Positions 14,990 to 23,722 of a stretch of 64,000 bases of DNA are shown here, one piece after another. The stretch is from Candidatus Centipeda massiliensis (GTDB lineage: Bacteria > Bacillota > Negativicutes > Selenomonadales > Selenomonadaceae): NCBI RefSeq assembly GCF_900290285.1, contig NZ_LT985754.1, forward strand, positions 189,877-253,876. Direction: 5' to 3'. Both the position numbers and the translations under genes were made by a program. The notes below the pieces were generated by a model. It saw only the letters and a program-made list of their open reading frames with translations, ran no database searches and was not told where the DNA came from. Position 1 is the stretch's first letter. Every line of letters starts with the position of its first letter.

Positions 14990-17158
14990 GTGCTCATTTT
15001 GGTGGAACAATACGGTGAACGCGACCTCTGTCAGGTCACGGGGCTTTTGAACATGATGCAGTTCATGCGCCACGCCTCCGCACATCTGGAGGATGAGCTG
15101 GCGGAGCCGCTGACGTTCATGTACTTTGATATCGAGAATTTCAAGAGCTTTAACCAGCGCTACGGTTTTCAGCAGGGGAACCGCCTCCTGCGCTACGTTG
15201 CAGACCTTTTGCGCGAGACATTCGAGGGGAATCTGGTCGCACGCTTCAACGACGATCACTTCGCCGTGGCAACGCAGCGTGAGATGCCCACCGACTGCAT
15301 CCAGTTCATCCACGAGCGGATCCGCGTCTATGATCTGGGGCTGCCGATGGAGGTCAAGGCGGGGATCTACCACCCGCCGCCCGAGGTGACCGACGTCGCG
15401 CTCATCATGGATCGCGCGAAGATCGCGTGCAACAGCATCAAGAACACATACGATACCATGTGGGCGGAGTTCGATCCCGCGATGGAGGAGGAAATCAATT
15501 TCCGCAGCCACATCATCCGCTCGTTCCAGGAGGCGATGATCGAGGGCTACATCGAGGTCTACTACCAGCCCGAGATCCGCGCGATGACGCGTGAGATCTG
15601 CGGATTCGAGGCGCTCGCGCGCTGGAGGGATCCCGTCCACGGCATGATCTCACCGGGGGTATTTGTGCCCGTTCTGGAGGACGCACATCTCTCCCCGCAG
15701 CTCGATCTCTACATCATCGAGCAGGTCTGTCAGGATATGGTGCAGACCCGCCGCGATATCCCCGACTGGGAGCTGATCCGCGTCTCGGTGAACCTCTCAC
15801 GCACGGACTTTCGTCTGATGGACATGGTACAGGCGGTCGAGGACGTCCGCCTGCGCTTCGGCGTTGCGCGTTCCCTCCTCAACATCGAGGTGACGGAGGG
15901 GGCACAGAGCGGCGATGAGAAATTCCTGCAGGGCGAGATCGCACGGTTCCGCGCGGCGGGCTACGAAGTCTGGATGGACGACTTCGGCAGCGGCTACTCC
16001 TCGCTGAACAACGTCAAGGACTACGTCTTTGACGTACTGAAGATCGACATGAACTTCCTGCGCTCGTTCGAAACGAATCCGAAGTCCGGCATCGTCATCC
16101 GCTCCATTGTCAACATGGCAAAGGAGCTGGGGATGCACACGCTCGCGGAGGGCGTGGAGACCGAGGAGCAGTTCGCATTTCTGCGCGAGATCGGCTGCGA
16201 AAAGGTACAGGGCTACCTCTTCAGCCCGCCGATGCCGTTTGAGAAAGCAGTGGCCTACTGCTACGGGCCACAGGCGCAGGTAAAGGTGGAGCCGCTGCGC
16301 CTCGGCAGCTACTACTCGGAGATCGGCGCAATCAACGTCCTCTCAAGCGAACCGCTCGAACGGCGCGGGTCACCCGAGATCGGCGATGCACTCTCCCTCG
16401 CGATCCTCGAACAGGAGGGCGGAGAGATCCGCTACCTGTACCAGAGCAAGATGTTCAAGATGTTCCTGCAGAACATCGAGCTGGATGAGGCAAGCATGCA
16501 CACGCCGCATTACGAGCGGCGCAAGCGCCAGAACGAGCGCATGATCACACGGATGATGGACGAGGCGGATCGCACGGGACGCGAGGTCTACACCGACTTT
16601 ATCACGCGCAACTCGTTCAACTCCGTCCGCCTGCGGCTCGTGACGCGCGACGTGGACGATACGCGCGCAGTCTTTCTCATGGCGACAGTGAACATCTCCC
16701 GCTTCTCCCCCGAGGCAGGCTCGATGCAGGAGGCGCTCAACCAGATCGTTGCCCTCTATGACCGCGTCGATCTCTTCGATCTCGGGTCGCGCAAGGTGAT
16801 GCAGCTCTACCGCGACATCTACGAGGTCAACTACACGCAAGAATACGGTCATTTTGAGGAGATCGTCGCATCCTACGCCGAGGATAAAATCCTCCCGGAG
16901 GAGCAGAAGCTGTTCAAGAAGTTCTACAGCGAAAAGCATCTCCGCGCCGTCCTTGAGGATAAGGCGGGGCGCGAGGAGGTCTCGATCCTGTTCCACAGGC
17001 GCACACCGGACGGGGGACGCATACTGCGGCTGCACCATCTCGTGCCGTTCCGGCTCGGCCAGCGCGACTATGTCATCTCCTGCGTGCAGGCGATCAATGA
17101 GAACATCATCAGTGCGGTGACCATGGCACTCGCAGAGGAGGACGAGGAGCCGCAGTAA
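14990..17158 (+). CDS. EAL-domain protein with a degenerate GGDEF domain
   Basis: About 722 residues. The N-terminal GGDEF-like domain has a broken signature (RFNDDHFAV in place of GGDEF) and is unlikely to make c-di-GMP. The EAL domain (about 180-420) keeps its catalytic residues: FEALARW near 206, VSVNLS, EVTEG, MDDFGSGYSSL, LKID and AEGVETEEQ. It should therefore hydrolyse c-di-GMP. About 300 C-terminal residues form an unrecognised, mostly helical region. There is no membrane segment. The start is uncertain: GTG 14990 fits AGAGGAAG; GTG 14975 and GTG 15002 are alternatives. Confidence 0.88.
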   Translation: MLILVEQYGERDLCQVTGLLNMMQFMRHASAHLEDELAEPLTFMYFDIENFKSFNQRYGFQQGNRLLRYVADLLRETFEGNLVARFNDDHFAVATQREMPTDCIQFIHERIRVYDLGLPMEVKAGIYHPPPEVTDVALIMDRAKIACNSIKNTYDTMWAEFDPAMEEEINFRSHIIRSFQEAMIEGYIEVYYQPEIRAMTREICGFEALARWRDPVHGMISPGVFVPVLEDAHLSPQLDLYIIEQVCQDMVQTRRDIPDWELIRVSVNLSRTDFRLMDMVQAVEDVRLRFGVARSLLNIEVTEGAQSGDEKFLQGEIARFRAAGYEVWMDDFGSGYSSLNNVKDYVFDVLKIDMNFLRSFETNPKSGIVIRSIVNMAKELGMHTLAEGVETEEQFAFLREIGCEKVQGYLFSPPMPFEKAVAYCYGPQAQVKVEPLRLGSYYSEIGAINVLSSEPLERRGSPEIGDALSLAILEQEGGEIRYLYQSKMFKMFLQNIELDEASMHTPHYERRKRQNERMITRMMDEADRTGREVYTDFITRNSFNSVRLRLVTRDVDDTRAVFLMATVNISRFSPEAGSMQEALNQIVALYDRVDLFDLGSRKVMQLYRDIYEVNYTQEYGHFEEIVASYAEDKILPEEQKLFKKFYSEKHLRAVLEDKAGREEVSILFHRRTPDGGRILRLHHLVPFRLGQRDYVISCVQAINENIISAVTMALAEEDEEPQ

Positions 17159-17185
17159 AAAGTCCTCGAAAGCCCTGCATACGAA

Positions 17186-17234
17186 GAGGCTGTTGCACGA
17201 AGTTTTTTAGCTTCGTACAACAGCCCCTTTTTTG
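17186..17234 (+). terminator. Terminator after the EAL gene
   Basis: AGGCTGTTGCACGAAG pairs with CTTCGTACAACAGCC, followed by a T run. It belongs to the GTTGCACGAA hairpin family. Confidence 0.88.
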
Positions 17235-17288
17235 TGCGATCTCATCCATTGGACGCGCGTCACATCTCCTTCGCGTATCCGGCTGACA

Positions 17289-17311
17289 CCCATCACCATG
17301 ATGGGTTTTTT
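17289..17311 (+). terminator. Second hairpin with overlapping promoter
   Basis: CCCATC-ACCAT-GATGGG followed by TTTTTT. The T run overlaps the -35 of the next promoter, so it isolates the sigma gene from upstream transcription. Confidence 0.7.
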
Positions 17312-17338
17312 GCATCGTATGTTTCTTTTTGATATACT
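17310..17338 (+). promoter_or_regulatory. Promoter of the sigma factor gene
   Basis: TTGCAT, 17 nt, TATACT. The start codon is at 17379 behind GAAGGAGTG. Confidence 0.6.
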
Positions 17339-17378
17339 TCCCTTTGACAGAATATATGTTTGAAGGAGTGTTGATAAA

Positions 17379-18047
17379 ATGAAGGAACGAAATGAGGAAA
17401 TGCTGCCGCGTCCCGTGCAGCAGAGCTATCCGCCGCTGACAAAGGCGGAGGAGGATGCCGTGATCGCGCGTGCCGTACGCGGCGAGGCACAGGCAATGGC
17501 GGAGATGTACGGACGCTATCGGGGGCTGATCGTCAACGAGTCGCACGCGACATACCTGCGCAGCCCCGACCTCGCATCGGAGGCGGAGAGCATCGCCATA
17601 CTCGCCCTGATCGAGGCACTGCACGACTACGATCCCAAGCACGGTGCGCCGTTCGCGGGATTTGTCAAGGCACGCATCCACCACGCCCTCTATACGGAGT
17701 TTCGCCGCACGCGGCGGCTGTGGGAGCGCACATATCACCCCGAACAGTACGCGGACGAACACGATGCGTGGGAGCGCTGCGGGGGCGTGGAGAACGGAAC
17801 GGAGCGCGCCGACCTGCGCCTCCTCGTGCGCGGAATCCTGCGCAGCGTGATGCACCGCCTCACCGCACGCGAGAAGGAGATCCTCTGCCTGCACTACTAC
17901 CGCGACCTGACCCTGCGCCGCATCGCTGCGCTCCTCGGCACATCCGCAAGCGCCATCTCCAAGAGCAAGGCAAACCTCCTGCAGAAGCTGCGCGCAGGGG
18001 CAGGACTTGCAACTTCGCCTAAAATGTGCTATCCTGTGATAGGGTAA
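17379..18047 (+). CDS. Sigma-70 family RNA polymerase sigma factor
   Basis: 222 residues. Region 2 (about 35-110) includes GEAQAMAEMYGRYRGLI, LASEAESIAILALIEALHDY and FAGFVKARIHHALYTEFRRT. Region 4 (about 160-210) is LTAREKEILCLHYYRDLTLR followed by the helix-turn-helix ALLGTSASAISKSKANLLQK. It lacks region 1.1 and a long region 3, so it is an alternative sigma of the SigH/ECF-like size class. No anti-sigma factor is adjacent. The last codons overlap the region just upstream of the antitoxin gene. Confidence 0.88.
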   Translation: MKERNEEMLPRPVQQSYPPLTKAEEDAVIARAVRGEAQAMAEMYGRYRGLIVNESHATYLRSPDLASEAESIAILALIEALHDYDPKHGAPFAGFVKARIHHALYTEFRRTRRLWERTYHPEQYADEHDAWERCGGVENGTERADLRLLVRGILRSVMHRLTAREKEILCLHYYRDLTLRRIAALLGTSASAISKSKANLLQKLRAGAGLATSPKMCYPVIG

Positions 18048-18072
18048 TGGATTCGTAAAGGAGATGTCCTAC

Positions 18073-18297
18073 ATGGCACAGACCAGCATCAGTATTCGCA
18101 TGGACGCTGAACTGAAGAAGAACTTCGAGAACTTCTGCGGGGCAGTCGGCATGAACATGTCCACGGCGATCAACATGTTCGCCATCGCGTGCGTACGCGA
18201 GCAGCGCGTCCCGTTTGAGATCTCCGCGCAGCGCGCACTGCCGGGCGAGGCTCTCGATCTCTTTACGGATACGACGTGGAGCGACGGGGAAAACTGA
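18073..18297 (+). CDS. RelB/DinJ-family antitoxin, without a toxin
   Basis: 74 residues. The ribbon-helix-helix N-terminus (AQTSISIRMDAELKKNFENF) is followed by GMNMSTAINMFAIACVREQR and a short tail, typical of DinJ. RelB/DinJ proteins bind a RelE/YafQ RNase toxin and repress the operon. AAAGGAG at 18056-18062 supports ATG 18073 over 18064. No toxin gene follows; a terminator and the CRISPR leader come next. It is an orphan antitoxin or has another role. Confidence 0.85.
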   Translation: MAQTSISIRMDAELKKNFENFCGAVGMNMSTAINMFAIACVREQRVPFEISAQRALPGEALDLFTDTTWSDGEN

Positions 18298-18307
18298 ACA
18301 CACGCGC

Positions 18308-18341
18308 ATATCCGACCGCATCCCGCGCGTCGGATATTTTC
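18308..18341 (+). terminator. Terminator after the antitoxin gene
   Basis: ATATCCGAC pairs with GTCGGATAT, followed by TTTTC. Confidence 0.75.
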
Positions 18342-18370
18342 TTGTGTAAATCGGGAGACTGTGCTATACT
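18342..18370 (+). promoter_or_regulatory. CRISPR leader promoter
   Basis: TTGTGT, 17 nt, TATACT, 144 bp upstream of the first repeat and pointing into the array. The leader between carries two related blocks (ATCCGCGCCGCA and ATCCGATCCGCGCCGCA). No gene is evident in it. Confidence 0.7.
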
Positions 18371-18514
18371 ATAGGAGGAATCCGCGCCGCACTTAGAGCC
18401 ATGCTCGATGCCGTCGCTTTTAGAACAGATTGCCGCAGCAAAGCGGAGGGGAATCCGATCCGCGCCGCAAAATGCTGTTTTGAGCCACGCGGCACAAGGC
18501 TTCCAGACGCAAGG

Positions 18515-20129
18515 ATTTCAAAACCACATCCCCGCAAGGGGACGGAAACTCGCATAAATCTCCTCCTTTGAAAACCAACTAATCATTTCAAAACCACATC
18601 CCCGCAAGGGGACGGAAACTATGTTGAGGCGTGTGGTATGGCGGATGTCCTAGAATTTCAAAACCACATCCCCGCAAGGGGACGGAAACTGTTCCCTCGG
18701 CGGACGATGCGCAAAGTAGCAAGGTGCAATTTCAAAACCACATCCCCGCAAGGGGACGGAAACCGATAGATTCAAGATCTTGCTTAACAATCCCAGATAT
18801 TTCAAAACCACATCCCCGTAAGGGGACGGAAACTTTTTCCCATCTAGACGAAACGCGATCCGAGAGAGGTATCATTTCAAAACCACATCCCCGTAAGGGG
18901 ACGGAAACCTAAAGACTGGGTTGTTCTTCCGCGCGGATCGGAATGATTTCAAAACCACATCCCCGCAAGGGGACGGAAACGAGCCTAAGCCCCCTGAAAA
19001 AAATCAATTCAGTCTATATTTCAAAACCACATCCCCGTAAGGGGACGGAAACGCATTGAGGACATGCAAATGAGCGCAGCATGTCAAGAATTTCAAAACC
19101 ACATCCCCGCAAGGGGACGGAAACTCAACGTACACATTGATTTTGTGTGGCGTCGCATTGATAATTTCAAAACCACATCCCCGCAAGGGGACGGAAACCG
19201 ATCTACTTCATATTTACGCTTTATAGCATCGTTTATTTCAAAACCACATCCCCGTAAGGGGACGGAAACTTTTCGGAAAAATTCGACACGGAAATACATC
19301 TCACATTATTTCAAAACCACATCCCCGTAAGGGGACGGAAACGAACATAGAGATCATCCTTTCTTTAAAACGACAAAAATTTCAAAACCACATCCCCGCA
19401 AGGGGACGGAAACAATGAGAAAATGCGAATGATGTTAGCGTTCATGAATTTCAAAACCATATCCCCGCAAGGGGACGGAAACAGGTCTTTTCTAAGCCAT
19501 TGCGCGTTCTGTGGGGCGAATTTCAAAAATACATCCCCGTAAGGGGACGGAAACCGCTCGATCAACTCTGGGAGTGGCGCACACCAACAATAATTTCAAA
19601 ACCACATCCCCGCAAGGGGACGGAAACTTCTTCCACTGCTCGACGGTATAGTGCTTGTCCTCCGTATTTCAAAACCACATCCCCGTAAGGGGACGGAAAC
19701 TCATGGTAAAAACCTCCTATACTACTAACTGCCAGCCGATTCCAAAACCACATCCCCGTAAGGGGACGGAAACGAAAACTTCAAAACATCAAGCCCAGAG
19801 ATGTTACAAATTTCAAAACCATATCCCCGAAAGGGGACGGAAACCGAAGTCATTGACCTGAGGTTCAAACTGATAATAATTTCAAAACCACATCCCCGTA
19901 AGGGGACGGAAACCAATCCATAGCCATGTTCCACATACTTCAAGGTTTATTTCAAAACCACATCCCCGCAAGGGGACGGAAACAGCGGAAAGCTTCTGCG
20001 ATTGACGTGTTCATAAATAAAATTTCAAAAATACATCCCCGTAAGGGGACGGAAACTCGGAAATAAATTCTTCAAGATTAGCCCAGTATGACAAATTTCA
20101 AAACCATATCCCCGTAAGGGGGCGGCACG
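18515..20129 (+). CRISPR. CRISPR array, 23 repeats and 22 spacers, no cas genes
   Basis: A 35-bp repeat begins ATTTCAAAACCACATCCCCG, then (C/T)AAGGGGACGGAAAC, with the CCCCG-(C/T)AA-GGGG palindrome at its centre. Repeats start at 18515, 18585, 18655, 18729, 18799, 18874, 18946, 19018, 19090, 19164, 19235, 19308, 19379, 19448, 19520, 19593, 19666, 19739, 19810, 19879, 19949, 20022 and 20095. Spacers are 34-40 bp. The last repeat is degenerate at its 3' end, and point variants cluster in the right half, so the old end is on the right. A promoter on the left and a terminator on the right agree with rightward transcription. The crRNA 5' handle would be ACGGAAAC, similar to type I/III handles. No cas gene occurs in the 64 kb. 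Confidence 0.97.
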
Positions 20130-20130
20130 C

Positions 20131-20157
20131 AAGGGGCAGTTGCCCCTTATTTTTTTA
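20131..20157 (+). terminator. Terminator of the CRISPR transcript
   Basis: AAGGGGCA-GT-TGCCCCTT followed by ATTTTTTT, directly after the degenerate last repeat. Confidence 0.85.
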
Positions 20158-20267
20158 TGCTTTTTTAGTGGAAATGTGACTTTTGCAACGGAATCGCGAA
20201 ACGTTCTCATCTATACTAATCTCATTGATGATAGATGTTTTCAATTATATAGATGGGAGCGATGACA

Positions 20268-21038
20268 ATGACAGATGAGATGAAGCACGAACCGGGACAC
20301 GAATTCCTTGCGCGTCTGGGCAAGACGCGGCTGCGTCCGGGCGGGCGCGAGGCGACGGAGTGGCTGCTCGGGCACGTCGACTTTACGGCGGATACGCGCG
20401 TCCTTGAGGTCGCGTGCAACATGGGCACGACGATGGTTGCGCTCGCCGAGGCGCATGGCTGCCGCGTCACGGGGCTGGACATGAATCCGAAGGCGCTCGA
20501 AAAGGCACGCGCGAACATCGAAAAGCACGGACTCAATGACGTGATTGATGTGGTGGAGGGGAATGCCCTCGCGCTGCCATTCCCCGACGAGACTTTCGAT
20601 GTCGTTATCAATGAGGCAATGCTTACAATGCTGCCGCGTGAGAACAAGGCAAAGGCGGTTGCCGAATACTACCGCGTGCTGAAGAAGGGCGGCATCCTCC
20701 TCACACACGATGTTGCGCTGTGTGCACCGGATGAGGCGGCGGCGACGGAGCTGCGTGCGGGCATTTCGCGCGCGATCAATGTGAGTGTCGATCCTCTGTC
20801 GGAGGAGATGTGGCGCAGTATCTTCGAGAAGGCGGGCTTCTCCATTGAGATCCAGACGGGGGATATGACCCTGCTCGATCCCGCAGGTCTAGTGCGCGAT
20901 GAGGGCTTTGATGGAGCGATGAAGATCATCCGCAACGGGCTTCGGACGGAGAACCTCGAACGCTTCCGCAAGATGTTCAACTTCTTCTATGACCACAACA
21001 AGGAGTTTGCATATATTGCCGTTGTGAGCCGGAAGTAA
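20268..21038 (+). CDS. Class I SAM-dependent methyltransferase
   Basis: 256 residues. SAM-binding motifs are VLEVACNMGTTMVALAEAHG, then VTGLDMNPKALEKARANI, VVEGNALALPFPDETFDVVI and YRVLKKGGILLTHD. It belongs to the Methyltransf_11/25 type that methylates small molecules. The C-terminal half includes WRSIFEKAGFSIEIQTG. GGGAG at 20255-20259 supports ATG 20268 over 20253. It stands between the CRISPR terminator and a TonB receptor, from which it is separated by an R2 repeat. The substrate is unknown. Confidence 0.85.
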   Translation: MTDEMKHEPGHEFLARLGKTRLRPGGREATEWLLGHVDFTADTRVLEVACNMGTTMVALAEAHGCRVTGLDMNPKALEKARANIEKHGLNDVIDVVEGNALALPFPDETFDVVINEAMLTMLPRENKAKAVAEYYRVLKKGGILLTHDVALCAPDEAAATELRAGISRAINVSVDPLSEEMWRSIFEKAGFSIEIQTGDMTLLDPAGLVRDEGFDGAMKIIRNGLRTENLERFRKMFNFFYDHNKEFAYIAVVSRK

Positions 21039-21049
21039 CAGCGATTTTT

Positions 21050-21276
21050 GGATCTATGGCAACGGTTACGGATTCGCACTGCGTACTCCACGCAGAACCC
21101 TCGTTACGCAAGCGGACGTGTGCTCATCCGCCTAAATACCTGCGGATTCCAAACGCGCTGCGCTTGAACGATTAAAATCCGCAGGGGGCGGGTCGCACAC
21201 TCTACGCCGCTTGCTCCACTAGGGTTTGCTTAGGAGTACTGCATTTGCTTTTGTCCATAACGTTTACCATAGTGCC
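21050..21276 (+). repeat. Repeat R2 copy 2
   Basis: An uninterrupted R2 of about 227 bp (GGATCTATGGCAACGG to CATAGTGCC). It fills the gap between the methyltransferase and the TonB receptor and ends 68 bp before the receptor start. Confidence 0.85.
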
Positions 21277-21343
21277 CGAATTTCGCCTCTTTGGGAGAGC
21301 GGGCGAAGGCGCTTCTTTCGATTCAGGAACGAGGAGGAATATC

Positions 21344-23590
21344 ATGCGTATGAAGAAAAAACGGATGCTTGCGGCGGCGGTAGCACTTGCTCTCTCCGGA
21401 GCAGGGGTGAACGCACATGCAAATGATATACAGGATAGCGTCCATACAAAAACGGCAGCGACAGAGAATGATGCACAGACGTATCAAAGTGACGCGATTG
21501 TCGTCACCGCCTCCGGCTTTGAGGAGGATGTGCGCTATGCGCCGGCAAGCATCTCCGTGATCACGGCGGACGAGATCGCCAAGCGCGGCTACACCGATCT
21601 GCGTCAGGTACTGGATACGGTGGAGGGCGTCGATACCTTCGGTGCGACGGGGCGGTTTGATACGCCTGCGATCTCGATTCGCGGCATGGGCGACGGCTAC
21701 ACGCTGATCCTCGTGGACGGTGTGGCGCAGTCGGGACCCGGCATCGCGGGCGGCATGATGCGCAGCTTCAACCAGCTCGCGAACACGAGCCTGCCCTCGC
21801 CCGCCCAGATCGAGCGCATCGAGGTGGTACGCGGTCCCATGTCAACCCTCTACGGCTCAGATGCGATGGGCGGCGTCATCAACATCATAACCAAGAAGGT
21901 AACCAACGAGTTCCACGGCTCCGTCTCCGTCGGCAGCATCCTTGAGACGACGGACGGCAAGGCAAACACGATGAAGTACAACTTCAACCTCGCAGGCCCC
22001 ATCACGCAGGACAAGGTGGGGCTGCAGATGCGCGGCAGCTACCTAAAGCGCGGCGCGTCGGCGTTCGGCGTGGACAAGGAGAAGCGCGACTACGACAACT
22101 GGAACCTCGGAACGCGTATGACCTACACTCCCGCCGAGGGACAGAGTTACTACATCGACGTGGATCGCGCGCAGAATATGCGCGAAGGGGAATTTGCCCA
22201 AAAGGGGAGAGTGCCCGCACCGATGCCGAATGCGTTCGTACGGACAAATCTCAGCGGTGATCTAGCGCAGCGGTTTGACCGGACAAAGATCGTACTCGGC
22301 GCGGAAAACAAGGTGGGATCGCATGGGACATGGACGAACACGCTCTCCTTCCTGCGCAACGAGATGCACTTCGATGCGAATCTGACAGGCACAGCAAATC
22401 CCTCCCCGTTCCCGCGCCTCTTCATCCCGCTCAAATCGACGATACGCAACCGCATCAAAAATGACTTCTTCACCTACGATACAAAGTATGTCGCAGATCT
22501 CAGTGATGCACATACACTGACCGTAGGAGGACGCTGGCAGCGCGAGAGTGTGGACTATCATCTGATGCGCCGTATGCAGCCGACCTCCCTTGCGATGCTG
22601 CCACCCCCGATGCAGACGATGTTCCGCAGCCTGATGCAAAAGCGCAGCTCCAACGACAACGGCAGCGTCTCACGCACGAACTGGGCACTCTACGGTGAGG
22701 ATACATGGGCGATGGCAAAGAAGCTCGTCTTTACCTACGGCCTGCGCTACGACCACCCAGAGGACTACGACGACAATCTCAGCCCGCGCGGCTACCTCAT
22801 CTATATGCCGAACCGCAACTTTACGATAAAGGGCGGCGTCGCGACGGGCTACAAGGCACCGACGATGCTCCAGTCCTCCCCCGTGGACGTGCACCTCAAC
22901 ATCACGGGCGAAGTCTACCGCGGCAATACGGCACTGAAGCCCGAGAAGTCCACGACAGAGGAGATCGGCTTCTACTACCACAATGACCATGCAACAGACG
23001 CACATCTGACCTTCTTCCACACGGATTTTAAGAACAAGATCGATCTCTCCGATCCTACGGTCATCGGCGGGGAGAAGGTGCGCGTCTATGAGAATGTCGG
23101 CAAGGCGCGGATTCACGGCGTGGAGCTGGGAACGGATTTCGCCCTCGCACCGAGGCTGCGGGCAGGGCTGAACTGGACGTTCCTCACGAGCAGCATCAAG
23201 AGCGGAGTGAACAAGGGGCAGCCGCTGCGCTCCACACCGAAGCAAGCGGTCAATCTGAAGCTCGACTGGACACCGACGGATGCGACGGATATCTGGCTGA
23301 ATGCCCAGTACCGCAGCGGTATGTACCGTTCCCATCAGGAAGCAGGACTCGCCTCCACCTATCATCCGTTCACCGTACTCAACATGGGTATCACGCACAA
23401 ATGGAAGGACGGACTCTCCGTACAATTTGCCGTGAATAATCTGCTGAATCGTAATTTTGACCGCACATCGACAGCGACGAACGGTACATCGTATAGTTCC
23501 TATTATGATGATCTCGATGCAGATGGGATTGCGGGCGGCTCCTATATGTCCCGCCGCAGCTATTGGCTCGGACTGACTTACGATTTTTAG
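21344..23590 (+). CDS. TonB-dependent outer-membrane receptor
   Basis: 748 residues. Signal peptide (MLAAAVALALSGAGVNAHA), then a TonB-box-like AIVVTASGFEE, a plug domain (YTDLRQVLDTVEGVDTFG, then IERIEVVRGPMSTLYGSDAM, GGVINIITKKV) and a 22-strand barrel ending in the outer-membrane signature GLTYDF. It resembles the BtuB/CirA/ferric-siderophore group. A GAGGAGG site supports ATG 21344; the longer open frame reads back into R2. No TonB/ExbBD or Fur box was seen nearby. It shows the organism has an outer membrane. Confidence 0.95.
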   Translation: MRMKKKRMLAAAVALALSGAGVNAHANDIQDSVHTKTAATENDAQTYQSDAIVVTASGFEEDVRYAPASISVITADEIAKRGYTDLRQVLDTVEGVDTFGATGRFDTPAISIRGMGDGYTLILVDGVAQSGPGIAGGMMRSFNQLANTSLPSPAQIERIEVVRGPMSTLYGSDAMGGVINIITKKVTNEFHGSVSVGSILETTDGKANTMKYNFNLAGPITQDKVGLQMRGSYLKRGASAFGVDKEKRDYDNWNLGTRMTYTPAEGQSYYIDVDRAQNMREGEFAQKGRVPAPMPNAFVRTNLSGDLAQRFDRTKIVLGAENKVGSHGTWTNTLSFLRNEMHFDANLTGTANPSPFPRLFIPLKSTIRNRIKNDFFTYDTKYVADLSDAHTLTVGGRWQRESVDYHLMRRMQPTSLAMLPPPMQTMFRSLMQKRSSNDNGSVSRTNWALYGEDTWAMAKKLVFTYGLRYDHPEDYDDNLSPRGYLIYMPNRNFTIKGGVATGYKAPTMLQSSPVDVHLNITGEVYRGNTALKPEKSTTEEIGFYYHNDHATDAHLTFFHTDFKNKIDLSDPTVIGGEKVRVYENVGKARIHGVELGTDFALAPRLRAGLNWTFLTSSIKSGVNKGQPLRSTPKQAVNLKLDWTPTDATDIWLNAQYRSGMYRSHQEAGLASTYHPFTVLNMGITHKWKDGLSVQFAVNNLLNRNFDRTSTATNGTSYSSYYDDLDADGIAGGSYMSRRSYWLGLTYDF

Positions 23591-23618
23591 ACCGTTTCTG
23601 AGCAAAAAAACGTGCAAC

Positions 23619-23665
23619 AAAAAAGCTGACGCAGAAAGAATTTATAATCTCTGCGTCAGCTTTTT
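23619..23665. terminator. Terminator after the receptor gene
   Basis: AAAAAGCTGACGCAGA pairs with TCTGCGTCAGCTTTTT. A and T runs on both sides suit transcription from both directions, as the next gene converges on it. Confidence 0.85.
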
Positions 23666-23722
23666 GAATGAACTAAGAATACTACCGATAAATAAAAATA
23701 AATAACGAAAAAGAAAAAGAAA

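Noticed and set aside
18401-18571. Possible leader peptide MLDAVAFRTDCRSKAEGN behind AGGAGG
   Set aside because: The frame runs through the first CRISPR repeat and has no coding character.
18631-19861. Short open frames in the 18.6-19.9 kb region repeating KPHPRKGTET and FPSPCGDVVLK
   Set aside because: They are translations of the CRISPR repeat in several frames, not proteins.
18515-20129. CRISPR array read leftward with the repeat ending in TTTTGAAAT
   Set aside because: The promoter, terminator, degenerate end and GAAAC-type handle all favour rightward reading.
20183-20217. TTGCAA..TATACT as a promoter for the methyltransferase gene
   Set aside because: The spacing is 23 nt, too long for a sigma-A promoter; the -10 alone may be real.
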